Shown piece after piece: positions 1 through 6,883 of a stretch of 25,913 nt of DNA (position 1 is its first letter; each line of letters opens with the position of its first letter). Position numbers and translations under genes: made by a program. The notes beneath the pieces were generated by a model, which worked only from the letters and a program-made list of their open reading frames with translations, was not told the DNA's origin and did not search any database. Where the stretch lies: contig JAEZDP010000343.1 in the NCBI GenBank assembly GCA_023418055.1, positions 1 through 25,913 on the forward strand, given 5' to 3'. The DNA is from Acidobacteriota bacterium. Its GTDB lineage: Bacteria; Acidobacteriota; Vicinamibacteria; Vicinamibacterales; Vicinamibacteraceae.

Positions 1-496
1 CGTCCACCGAGACGATGTTCGCGTCGCCCTGATAGGCCGACACGACGCCGCCGGCCTTGGTGTAGGGCGCCGCCGTGGTATTCGAGCCCGAGAACACGTA
101 CATGCCGCGATAGCTCGTGGTGACCGCTGTGAACACCGCTTCGCGGATGCCTTCCACCTCGAGTGCGAGTGCTTCGCGCTGCTCGGGGGTGAGGATGGTG
201 TTGCGGCCGGCGGCCCCCCGCGTCTGCGCCGTGGTGACGCTGCGCAGCACATCGCTCAACACCGTGTCGACCACCATGAGGCGAGACTCGACCGAGTCGG
301 ATGCCGTGCGGTAACGGTCGAGCGCGCGCATTTCGGAGCGTGCATCGAGGGCGGTGGCCGAGGCAGAAGGATCGTCGCTCGGCCGCTGCAGCTTGATGCC
401 CGACGAGGTGACCTGCTGCGCACGGGCGTAGTCGCCGGCGGTGCGCTGCAGGTCCCTGACGGTGTTGCGGAAGAGCGTGTTGAACGTCGTACGCAT
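1..496 (-). CDS. flgL: Hook-filament junction protein FlgL (HAP3), 3' end outside window
   Basis: The visible N-terminal 165 residues read as a flagellin-family protein, the second of the two junction proteins between hook and filament. The start MRTTFNTLFRNTVRDLQ is followed by the flagellin D0/D1 helix with LQRPSDDPSASATAL (compare the KINRPSDDP motif of FlgL and flagellins) at about residues 36-50. A second helical stretch ends in the family motif YRGMYVFSGSNT near residue 140. The start at 496 is an ATG nine bases after the flgK stop. FlgK-FlgL pairing and the shared sigma-28 promoter upstream of flgM indicate a late gene. The C-terminal half lies beyond base 1, so its length cannot be judged. 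Flagellin is the alternative, but position after flgK makes FlgL much more likely. Confidence 0.93.
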   Translation of the reverse strand, partial: MRTTFNTLFRNTVRDLQRTAGDYARAQQVTSSGIKLQRPSDDPSASATALDARSEMRALDRYRTASDSVESRLMVVDTVLSDVLRSVTTAQTRGAAGRNTILTPEQREALALEVEGIREAVFTAVTTSYRGMYVFSGSNTTAAPYTKAGGVVSAYQGDANIVSVD

Positions 497-505
497 GGTC
501 AGGCC

Positions 506-1870
506 TTACCGTTTCAGCGACAACAGCGTCTGCAATACTTCGTCGATCACCGTGAAGAAGCGGGCATTGGCCTCGTAGGCGCGCTGGAAGCGCATCATCA
601 TGGCGGCCTCTTCGTCGATCGACACGCCCGACACGCTGTCGCGGAGCGTCTCGATCTGATGGACGATCTCGCGCCGGCTCCCGAGTTCGCGCGTGGCCTG
701 CTGCACGTCGCTGCCGACGCGGTAGACCAGGCCCGTCCAGGCGGCCGATGGCGTGCGTCCGTTACTGAGCGGCACGTCGCGGAGGTTGGCCAGCTGACGG
801 GCGAGCGCGTTGTCGCCAGGCGAGGCCACCCCTGCGGCGGCGACACGCGACGAGTCGGCCACCACGGCGGGATCGACCTGAAGCGCCGCGGCCGCACCCG
901 CCACCCCGCCTGGCGCCACGAAGAACGCGCCGCCGGGTGTGCCCGACTGGTCGAAGCCCGTCACGTGCAGCGCGTTGACCGCGGTGGCCACGTCGTGGGC
1001 CAGGGTGTCGAGCTGCGCCAGGTAGTTCGGAATCGCCTGGTCACGCACGGCGAGCAGACCGCCGAGTGAGCCGATGCGGATGTCGCCCGTGACATCCACG
1101 CCTTCCGACAGGATCGCGGCGTATCCCGACGGTGGCGCACTGGCGACCGCCAGCGGATAGGCGTCGGTGCCAATCACCAGCGGACGCCCGCTGCCCGTCG
1201 CCAGCTGGAAGGTCCCATCGCCGAGTTCGAGCACCTGCACGCCAAGGATGCCCGAGATCTCCGTGGTGACCATCACCTGCTGGTCGCGCAACTGGAGGGC
1301 TTCACTGGCCGGGGCCGACGCAATGGCGCCGTTCAACGAGGCCAGGCGCGACGTGAGGCCGTTCAGACGATCGACGTCGGCACGGACGCGGGCATCGGTC
1401 GCCCGTCCGCTTTCGCCGAGCCTGTCCGAGAGCCCACGGAAGGTCGAGGCGAGCGCCTGCGCATCCGACACCACGCGTTCGCGGGCGGTCGTGAGCGTCG
1501 GCGCGTCGGCCAGGGCGGCAAAGGCGTCGAAGAAGTCGGCCAGCGCGCCGTCGAGTGAGGTGCCAGACGCCCCCAACGAGACTTCGGCCAGGGCCAGCGA
1601 GTCGGCCATCGCGGCCTGCCGTTCGGCCAGCGGCATCTCGTCGAACAGACGCCGATCGAACAGCCGGTCGCGCTGGGCCCGGACGCCGAGCACCTCGACG
1701 CCACCACCTGCCGAGAACCGGTCCACCGGCGGCACGGCGCCGAGATCGACGACGCGGCGCGCATAGCCCGCCGTGTTGACGTTGGCCATGTTGTTGCCGA
1801 CCACGTCCAGCCCGAAGCGCTGGGCATCGAGGGCGCGAGCCGTGTTGCCGAGCATGCCGAACAGCGACAT
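506..1870 (-). CDS. flgK: Hook-associated protein 1 FlgK
   Basis: FlgK (454 residues) is the first junction protein on the hook tip, exported through the flagellar type III system with FlgN as chaperone. The N-terminus MSLFGMLGNTARALDAQ followed by VVGNNMANVNTAGYARR is the conserved rod/hook/HAP D0 signature. The C-terminus has MMMRFQRAYEANARFFTVIDE and ends in LLSLKR, the matching C-terminal D0 helix. Length is at the short end for FlgK, implying small variable outer domains. The reading frame extends 45 codons upstream of this ATG, but the conserved FlgK N-terminus begins at 1870. That ATG also overlaps the flgN stop in a TGATG arrangement typical of translational coupling. Likely transcribed with flgM and flgN from the sigma-28 promoter at 2568-2594. 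Confidence 0.96.
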   Translation of the reverse strand: MSLFGMLGNTARALDAQRFGLDVVGNNMANVNTAGYARRVVDLGAVPPVDRFSAGGGVEVLGVRAQRDRLFDRRLFDEMPLAERQAAMADSLALAEVSLGASGTSLDGALADFFDAFAALADAPTLTTARERVVSDAQALASTFRGLSDRLGESGRATDARVRADVDRLNGLTSRLASLNGAIASAPASEALQLRDQQVMVTTEISGILGVQVLELGDGTFQLATGSGRPLVIGTDAYPLAVASAPPSGYAAILSEGVDVTGDIRIGSLGGLLAVRDQAIPNYLAQLDTLAHDVATAVNALHVTGFDQSGTPGGAFFVAPGGVAGAAAALQVDPAVVADSSRVAAAGVASPGDNALARQLANLRDVPLSNGRTPSAAWTGLVYRVGSDVQQATRELGSRREIVHQIETLRDSVSGVSIDEEAAMMMRFQRAYEANARFFTVIDEVLQTLLSLKR

Positions 1871-2217
1871 CAGCCTTTGACCTCCAGCATGCCGGGGCGA
1901 GGCGCCGCCGTGCGTGTACGTCCGTCGGGTTGGTACGCGGCGACGCCAGGCGTCTGCGGGTCGCGACCTGAGGGCGCCAGGCGCCGGCAGCGCTCGAGCA
2001 GCCACCGCACCTCGTGGACGGCCTCAGCCTCCTGGTGGTCCAGTGGGGTCACCCGTCCCGCGAGGTCACTGGCCGTCACGCGGATGGCCAGGGCCTCGAG
2101 GCCAGGCGCGACGTCGGTGAGGGTCTCGACGTCGCCGTTGGCGAGCGCCCGGACGAGCACGCCCAGCTGCTGCCGGGCGGCCGTCAGGCACGTGTCGAGC
2201 GCGGGGTGGGCGGACAT
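1870..2217 (-). CDS. flgN: FlgN-like export chaperone for FlgK/FlgL
   Basis: A 115-residue, mostly helical protein between flgM and flgK. FlgN proteins bind the C-termini of FlgK and FlgL and deliver them to the export gate. Sequence conservation in this family is poor, so the call rests on size, predicted helices (about residues 5-25, 34-50 and 60-82), the charged middle segment, and the flgM-flgN-flgK-flgL order. The last 30 or so residues (after RRLAPSGRD) look disordered and rich in Pro, Arg and Thr, as chaperone tails often are. The stop codon overlaps the flgK ATG by one base. It begins eight bases after the flgM stop. It could instead be an unrelated small protein, but the context makes this unlikely. 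Confidence 0.78.
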   Translation of the reverse strand: MSAHPALDTCLTAARQQLGVLVRALANGDVETLTDVAPGLEALAIRVTASDLAGRVTPLDHQEAEAVHEVRWLLERCRRLAPSGRDPQTPGVAAYQPDGRTRTAAPRPGMLEVKG

Positions 2218-2225
2218 GGCTGTCG

Positions 2226-2525
2226 TCAGGACAGCAGGCTGTCGATGATGCGGTCGGCGAGGCGGGCGGGGTCGTTGCCGATCTCACCGGCGGCCAGCTT
2301 CTGCTTGGCCCGCTCGACGACGTCCTGGCGGATTTCCGGGGCCTGCTCGGCGGCAGACACGGCACGGCTCAGCAGTCGGGCATCGGCAGACACCTCGACG
2401 CGGTCGCCTCCGGCCGATCCGGCGGTGCCCGTGCGGCTCTGGTCGCGTCCGCTCTGGACACGCTCCGCCTGATTGCTCTGGTGGGTGTCAGTGACCCCGT
2501 ATGCGCGATCGCCTTCGATCTTCAT
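2226..2525 (-). CDS. flgM: Anti-sigma-28 factor FlgM
   Basis: FlgM (99 residues) binds and inhibits FliA until the hook is complete, then is secreted through it. The N-terminal 40 residues are polar and probably disordered (MKIEGDRAYGVTDT...), as expected for an exported anti-sigma factor. The C-terminal part is the sigma-binding module: DRVEVSADARLLSRAV at 41-56, a helix EIRQDVVERAKQKLAAGEI at 64-82, then DPARLADRIIDSLL at 85-98. The start is supported by AGGAG about 6-7 bases upstream of the ATG. A sigma-28 promoter lies immediately upstream, so FliA would drive its own inhibitor. The fliA gene is in the same cluster at 10669-11421. Confidence 0.93.
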   Translation of the reverse strand: MKIEGDRAYGVTDTHQSNQAERVQSGRDQSRTGTAGSAGGDRVEVSADARLLSRAVSAAEQAPEIRQDVVERAKQKLAAGEIGNDPARLADRIIDSLLS

Positions 2526-2567
2526 GCTCTACTCCTGTGGCACACGCGGATTGGTGCGCTAGCCAAC

Positions 2568-2594
2568 CTATCGGCCTGCTCTCACTGACCTTTA
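2568..2594 (-). promoter_or_regulatory. Sigma-28 (FliA) promoter for flgM-flgN-flgK-flgL
   Basis: On the minus strand the -35 element TAAA (2594-2591) is followed by exactly 15 bases and then GCCGATAG (2575-2568). The enterobacterial FliA consensus is TAAA-N15-GCCGATAA, so 11 of 12 positions match with ideal spacing. The flgJ stop codon falls inside the spacer. A start site some 7-8 bases after the -10 box would give a leader of about 35 bases before the flgM ATG, including an AGGAG ribosome site. The leader also holds a weak stem (GGTTGG pairing with CCAATCC). I found no second copy of this motif in the other intergenic gaps. Confidence 0.85.
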
Positions 2595-3454
2595 ATGTCA
2601 CCCGTCAAATTTCTGACAAACCGGTCGGGGTCAATCCGTTTTCCGCTCTGTGTCACCTCGAAATGCAGGTGCGGCGCCGTGGACCGTCCCGTGCTGCCGA
2701 CCCTGCCCACCAGGGCCCCCTTCTCGACCGTGTCGCCCTGGCGCACGTCGAGCGAAGAGAGGTGGGCGTACCGCGTCTCGTACCCGCCGGCGTGCCGTAC
2801 GACCACGGTCAATCCGTAGCCACCCTGCTCACCCGCGGTGACGACCGTGCCACCGGCGGCGGCCGGTACCTCGGTGCCATATCGTGCTGCAAGGTCGATG
2901 CCGCCGTGAAACTTCGACGTGCCCTGGAAAGGATCACGTCGCCATCCGTATGAAGAGCTGACACGACCGTGCATTTCGAGCGCCAGCCCCGGTTCGTGGG
3001 CGTGGCCCGACGGGTGAACGGCAGCAGCGGCTGGTCGGCTGACCGACGGTGCCGCCGCAATGGCGACAGGGGCGGGAGACCCGATGCGCGGCGCAAGTGC
3101 AGCGGCGGGATCCACGGCGGGCGTCGTCGCCGCCGTGTGTCCCTGCTGGCGGTCCCAGGCGTCGAGCATGGCGCCCTGGAGCCCGAGGCCCCCGGCCCGT
3201 GAGAGATGCCGCGAGAGCTCAGTGTCGATCGTCCCGGCAAATGTGTCGGCGCCCAGGCCTTCCCCGTCGGTGTCCTCGCCGAGCATCGACTGCCGCATCT
3301 GCTTGATCATCTCGAGCATCAGCATCGACTCGAACTCGGCGGCCAGCTGCGCCAGCTGTGCCCGGTCTCCTCCGGAGGACGAGGCGAGGCCTCCCTCGTG
3401 GGGGCGGGCGGCGCCAGGCGAGACGCTCGAGGGCAGGGCGGGTGGACGGGACAT
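2582..3454 (-). CDS. flgJ: FlgJ-type rod-binding protein fused to M23 metallopeptidase
   Basis: A 290-residue protein with two parts. Residues about 33-100 match the FlgJ rod-cap/rod-binding domain: LAAEFESMLMLEMIKQMRQSM, then a linker and FAGTIDTELSRHLS..GGLGLQGAMLDAW. After a Pro/Ala-rich linker (105-155), residues 160-282 form a LytM/M23 zinc peptidase domain. It shows the full metal and catalytic set: H183 and D187 (HGGID), H231 (YAH) and H262/H264 (HLHF). Enterobacterial FlgJ carries a GH73 glucosaminidase in this position, so a peptide-cutting domain has replaced a glycan-cutting one for opening the wall to the rod. It follows flgI by seven bases. No signal peptide is evident, consistent with export through the flagellar system. 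Confidence 0.9.
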   Translation of the reverse strand: MSRPPALPSSVSPGAARPHEGGLASSSGGDRAQLAQLAAEFESMLMLEMIKQMRQSMLGEDTDGEGLGADTFAGTIDTELSRHLSRAGGLGLQGAMLDAWDRQQGHTAATTPAVDPAAALAPRIGSPAPVAIAAAPSVSRPAAAAVHPSGHAHEPGLALEMHGRVSSSYGWRRDPFQGTSKFHGGIDLAARYGTEVPAAAGGTVVTAGEQGGYGLTVVVRHAGGYETRYAHLSSLDVRQGDTVEKGALVGRVGSTGRSTAPHLHFEVTQSGKRIDPDRFVRNLTGDIKGQ

Positions 3455-3461
3455 CGCGACC

Positions 3462-4574
3462 TCAGATCACCACGAGTTCAGCGCGCAGCGCGCCAGCCAC
3501 CTTGAGGGCCTGGACGATGGCGATGATGTCGCGGGGCGTGGCGCCCAGCGCGTTCAGGCCGCGCACGACGGCGTCGAGGTCGGTGCCCTCGTCGAGCGCC
3601 ACCAGGCGGGCGTCGCCCTCACGGACGTCCACCTGCTCCTGCGGCACGACCACGGTTTCGCCGCCGGGCGAGAACGGCGCGGGCTGCGAGACATCGAAGC
3701 GCGTGGAGATGCGTACGGACAAGTTGCCGTGCGCGACCGCGGCAGCCGACAAGCGGACGTTGGCGCCCACCACGACGGTGCCGGTGCGCTCGTTGATCAC
3801 CACGCGTGCGGGGTCATCGGTTTCGACGACGAGCGGCTCGATGCGCGCCATGAGTTCGGGCACCTGGCCCTTGAAGCCTTCGGGCACCGCGATCTGCACG
3901 GTCGCGGGGTCGAGCGCGCGCGCCACCCCTTCTCCGAGCGCCCCGTCGAGCACGCGGGCCAGCCGGTGCGCGGTCGAGAAATCTGGTGTGTGCAGCGCGA
4001 GCAACACGTGGTCGCCTTCGGGCACGGCCCCCTGCGGCGACATCTGCACCATCGCCCCGCCCGGCACACGCCCTGCCGTGAGGTGGTTCACCTGCACGCT
4101 GTTCCCTTGTGTGCCGCCGCCGAAGCCCCCGAGCGTGAGCGGGCCCTGGGCGAGCGCCACCACCTGCCCGTCGACACCTCGGAGCGGCGTCGCCAGCAGC
4201 GTGCCGCCCTGAAGGCTGCGCGCGTCGCCGATCGACGACACGGTGATGTCGAGGCGCACGCCCGGCCGCGCGAAGGGCGGCAGTTCGGCCGTCACCATCA
4301 CCGCCGCGATGTTCTCGACCTTCATCAGTTCCGGCGTCACCACGACGCCGAAGCGCTCGAGGGTGTTGGCCAGCGACTGGGTCGAGAAGAGCGTCTGACG
4401 GCGATCGCCCGTCCGGTTGAGCCCGACCACCAGCCCGTAACCGACGATGGGCCAGGGGCGGACCCCGACGAGCGAGGCCACGTCCTTGACGCGCGTCGTG
4501 CTGGCCGCACGCATCGGCCCCACGGATGCGGCCACCATGGCCACCACGACTGCTGTTGTGAGTACGCGACGCAT
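3462..4574 (-). CDS. flgI: Flagellar P-ring protein FlgI
   Basis: FlgI (370 residues) forms the periplasmic P-ring bushing around the rod in the peptidoglycan layer. A Sec signal peptide is clear (MRRVLTTAVVVAMVAASVGPMRA, cleavage near residue 23). The mature protein begins with the family motif RVKDVASLVGVRPWPIVGYGLVVGLNRTGD. Further family segments include ENIAAVMVTAELPPFARPG, SIGDARSLQGGTLLATPL and the C-terminal LNALGATPRDIIAIVQALKVAGAL. Length and co-linearity match the family from end to end. It sits ten bases after flgH and seven before flgJ, in the order flgA-flgH-flgI-flgJ. Confidence 0.98.
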   Translation of the reverse strand: MRRVLTTAVVVAMVAASVGPMRAASTTRVKDVASLVGVRPWPIVGYGLVVGLNRTGDRRQTLFSTQSLANTLERFGVVVTPELMKVENIAAVMVTAELPPFARPGVRLDITVSSIGDARSLQGGTLLATPLRGVDGQVVALAQGPLTLGGFGGGTQGNSVQVNHLTAGRVPGGAMVQMSPQGAVPEGDHVLLALHTPDFSTAHRLARVLDGALGEGVARALDPATVQIAVPEGFKGQVPELMARIEPLVVETDDPARVVINERTGTVVVGANVRLSAAAVAHGNLSVRISTRFDVSQPAPFSPGGETVVVPQEQVDVREGDARLVALDEGTDLDAVVRGLNALGATPRDIIAIVQALKVAGALRAELVVI

Positions 4575-4584
4575 GACGAAGTCC

Positions 4585-5301
4585 TTAGAAGATCTTGTTG
4601 AGCACGCGGACGAGCCAGCCGGGCTTGAGGTTGTCGCGCATCAGGCCCTTGCCGAAGTACTGGATGCGCAGTTGCGCGACCGACGAGGACAGCACCGTGT
4701 TGTTGCGGCGCACGTCCTGCGGCCGGACGATGCCGGTGAGCACGACCACCTGCTGCTCGCCGTTCACCGTGATCTCGCGCACGCCCTCGAGGAGCAGGTC
4801 GCCATTGGGCAGCACCTCGGCCACGCGGGTCGTCATGACGGCCGAGAGCTGACTGCTGCGGCTGGTGGCGCCGCCGCCCTTGAACGACGTGTCGCTCGAC
4901 GCGCTTGCCAGGTTGCCGGGGTCGATGGCGCCGGGCAGCTTGCCTTCGAGGCCGAACAGGCTCGGCACGGCGGCCGAGGCCTTGCTGGCCTTGGTCAGCG
5001 ACGAGTCGGCGGTGCCGACCGCTTCGATGTTCTCGATGACGCGCACCGTCAGCAGGTCGTTCTGCCGGAAGGCGCGGCGGTCGGCTGCCATCCCCGTGAT
5101 CCAGTCGATCGACGGTTCGTTGGCGGGCATCGCGGCCGCCTGTCGGCGAGCTTCCTCGAGATGGCGCCCCAGTGCCGCCTCGTAGGTGTCACGCGGCGGC
5201 CGGTCGGTCGCCTCCTGCGCGGAGGCGGTCAGCCCCGTCCCGGCGAGCAGCAGGATGGCCAGCACCCCGGCCTGTCCCGTCACCATGTTCTTACGAGCCA
5301 T
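4585..5301 (-). CDS. flgH: Flagellar L-ring protein FlgH, apparently not a lipoprotein
   Basis: FlgH (238 residues from this start) forms the outer-membrane L-ring. Family segments are LLTVRVIENIEAVGTADSSL, GNGD-like LPNGDLLLEGVREITVNGE and IVRPQDVRRNNTVLSS..AQLRIQYFGKG near the C-terminus. The N-terminus is a signal peptide (VLAILLLAGTGLTASAQ) ending in an AxA-type site. No lipobox cysteine is visible, although most characterised FlgH proteins are lipoproteins. The ATG at 5301 has GAGG six bases upstream and overlaps the end of flgA by 11 bases. The frame remains open to a TTG at 5328, and a second ATG lies at 5286. These alternatives alter only the n-region. Confidence 0.95.
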   Translation of the reverse strand: MARKNMVTGQAGVLAILLLAGTGLTASAQEATDRPPRDTYEAALGRHLEEARRQAAAMPANEPSIDWITGMAADRRAFRQNDLLTVRVIENIEAVGTADSSLTKASKASAAVPSLFGLEGKLPGAIDPGNLASASSDTSFKGGGATSRSSQLSAVMTTRVAEVLPNGDLLLEGVREITVNGEQQVVVLTGIVRPQDVRRNNTVLSSSVAQLRIQYFGKGLMRDNLKPGWLVRVLNKIF

Positions 5302-6013
5302 GCAGCACCTCGACGGTCCCTTCCTCAATCACGCGCCCGCGCAGTCGCTTCCGGCTGTCGGGATTGACGACCAGCACGACGTCGCCGCGGTGCCCGCTCT
5401 GCGCGGCCACGGCGCGCCCGCGCACTTCCACGCCGCCCACGCGCGCCACGGTCACGACGTCCGCGCCGCTGCGCACCAGCGCGAGCCGCTCCACCATCGG
5501 CACGGTCAAGACGGTGTCGGCGGCCACGGCACGCTTGAGGCGCCCGCCCGCGATGTCGTCGGGCCCGAGCAGGGTCCCGAACGGCACTCGTCCGACGAGG
5601 TCGGTGACCATGGCGACCATCGAGTCGTCGAGCACCGCCCCGCTCTCGAGCGCCATCCGCGCCCGCGCATGCGGAGCCCGCACGTGAACGACCGCGGTCA
5701 TCCGTCCCAGGCGGACGCGTGTTGCCTCGCCTCGCCCGTAGAGCACGAACCTGACGGGGCCGTCCGTACGGCTGCCGGGCTCTGCCACGGCCTGCTCGAC
5801 CTGCTGCTCCGGCGCCACGCGCTCGCACGAGACGTCCGACAACTGCGCCTCGGCGTCGGTGCCGAAGGCCTCCTGCACCGCGGCGCGCGCCGCGGCGTCC
5901 GCACCGGCACCGCACGTGGCGGCCGCCTCTGCCCGTCCGGCACCCAGGGACGCCACGCCGGCCACCGCCAGCAGCACGACCAGGCGCCCGAGGCGGCGGG
6001 GGTCAGCGCGCAA
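5291..6013 (-). CDS. flgA: P-ring assembly chaperone FlgA
   Basis: FlgA (240 residues) is the periplasmic chaperone needed for FlgI to polymerise into the P-ring. An Arg-rich n-region and hydrophobic stretch (LVVLLAVAGVASLGAG) with AEA form a signal peptide. The C-terminal two thirds carries the SAF-like fold: RVPFGTLLGPDDIAGGRLKR at about 140-160, PMVERLALVRSGADVVTVARVGGVEVRGRAVAAQSG, and the ending SRKRLRGRVIEEGTVEVL. The first usable codon after an in-frame stop is TTG at 6013, which overlaps the end of flgG by 11 bases. A GTG start slightly inside is possible but would lose the basic n-region. It is followed by flgH and flgI, its functional client. Confidence 0.92.
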   Translation of the reverse strand: MRADPRRLGRLVVLLAVAGVASLGAGRAEAAATCGAGADAAARAAVQEAFGTDAEAQLSDVSCERVAPEQQVEQAVAEPGSRTDGPVRFVLYGRGEATRVRLGRMTAVVHVRAPHARARMALESGAVLDDSMVAMVTDLVGRVPFGTLLGPDDIAGGRLKRAVAADTVLTVPMVERLALVRSGADVVTVARVGGVEVRGRAVAAQSGHRGDVVLVVNPDSRKRLRGRVIEEGTVEVLHGS

Positions 6014-6791
6014 GGGTGTTCACCTGCGCCAGCATCTCGTCGGCGGTCTTGATGACGCGCGAGTTGGCTTCGTATGCGCGCTGGCCGAGAATCATGTTCA
6101 CCATCTCCTCGACGATCGAGACGTTCGACTCTTCGAGAAACCCCTGGACCAGCGTGCCGAGCCCTTCGGTCCCGGGGACGCCCGACACGGGCTCGCCCGA
6201 GGCCGTGGTCACCGTGAACAGGTTGCTGCCCACGGCGTGCAGACCCGAGGGGTTCTGGAACATCGCCAGTTCGAGCGTGCCAATCTGCTGGGGCGCGCTC
6301 TCGCCCGACACCGCCGCCGAGACGATCCCGTCGCGCGAGATGGTCACGGACGTGGCGTTGGGCGGGATGGTGATGGCCGGCTCGATCTGATAGCCCTCGT
6401 TGGTGACGAGCGTGCCCTCCTGGTTGACGTGCAGGTTGCCCGACCGCGTGTAGGCGGTCTGGCCGTCGGGCAGCGTCACCTGCAGGAAGCCTTTGCCCTC
6501 GATGGCCAAGTCGAGCGGCCCGTTGGTGGCGCGCAGGTTGCCGCTCGCGAAATCACGCGAGATGGCCACCGGCCGCGTGCCCAGGCCAAGCTCCAGCCCT
6601 ACGGGGGCTTCCGCCGTGCCGTCGGTCGGCGAGCCAGGCGCCACAATCTGCTGGTAGACCAGGTCTTCGAACTCGACACGGCTCTTTTTGAACCCGGTCG
6701 TGTTCACGTTGGCCAGGTTGTGCGCGATGTTGTCGATGTTGGACTGCTGCGCGTTCATGCCGCTTGCCGCGGTGTACATCGCTCGAATCAT
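6003..6791 (-). CDS. flgG: Distal rod protein FlgG
   Basis: FlgG (262 residues) builds the distal rod that crosses the P- and L-rings. The N-terminus MIRAMYTAASGMNAQQ leads into the rod/hook signature IAHNLANVNTTGFKKSRVEF. The middle carries the Flg_bbr segment DLAIEGKGFLQVTLPDGQTAYTR. The C-terminal domain is LEESNVSIVEEMVNMILGQRAYEANSRVI and ends near LAQVNTLAR. Length is exactly typical of FlgG rather than of the longer hook protein. A weak GAGA site precedes the ATG. A 92-base gap separates it from flgF, which is long for this cluster. Confidence 0.97.
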   Translation of the reverse strand: MIRAMYTAASGMNAQQSNIDNIAHNLANVNTTGFKKSRVEFEDLVYQQIVAPGSPTDGTAEAPVGLELGLGTRPVAISRDFASGNLRATNGPLDLAIEGKGFLQVTLPDGQTAYTRSGNLHVNQEGTLVTNEGYQIEPAITIPPNATSVTISRDGIVSAAVSGESAPQQIGTLELAMFQNPSGLHAVGSNLFTVTTASGEPVSGVPGTEGLGTLVQGFLEESNVSIVEEMVNMILGQRAYEANSRVIKTADEMLAQVNTLAR

Positions 6792-6800
6792 GTCTGGTCT

Positions 6801-6838
6801 CTCTGTGCCGATTACCCGAATGCCTGCCTCTGTGCCGA
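6801..6838 (-). repeat. 11-base direct repeat in the flgF-flgG gap
   Basis: The 11-mer TCGGCACAGAG (minus strand) occurs at 6838-6828 and again at 6811-6801, 27 bases apart, inside the 92-base gap between flgF and flgG. The second copy leads into the flgG ribosome-binding region. I see no sigma-28 or sigma-54 type promoter next to it. It could be a protein-binding pair or chance. Confidence 0.4.
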
Positions 6839-6883
6839 CCGGCCGTCATCGTGGACGGCGGACCGACGTGTCCGGCGCGGCTG

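Noticed and set aside
1871..2005. N-terminal extension of FlgK from the longest frame
   Set aside because: The extension is Arg/Ala/Pro-rich and lies inside flgN. The conserved FlgK N-terminus begins at the ATG at 1870. The same reasoning rejects upstream extensions of fliM (to 10765), fliR (16355), fliP (17719), fliO (17883) and the MshEN-like gene (8526).
2530..2566. Leader hairpin before flgM as a riboswitch
   Set aside because: The stem is six base pairs with a bulge, and the leader is only about 35 bases; too small for any known riboswitch class.
3060..4601. 513-codon plus-strand frame opposite flgI and flgJ
   Set aside because: Antisense shadow of two clear genes with signal peptide, M23 motifs and family signatures on the minus strand.
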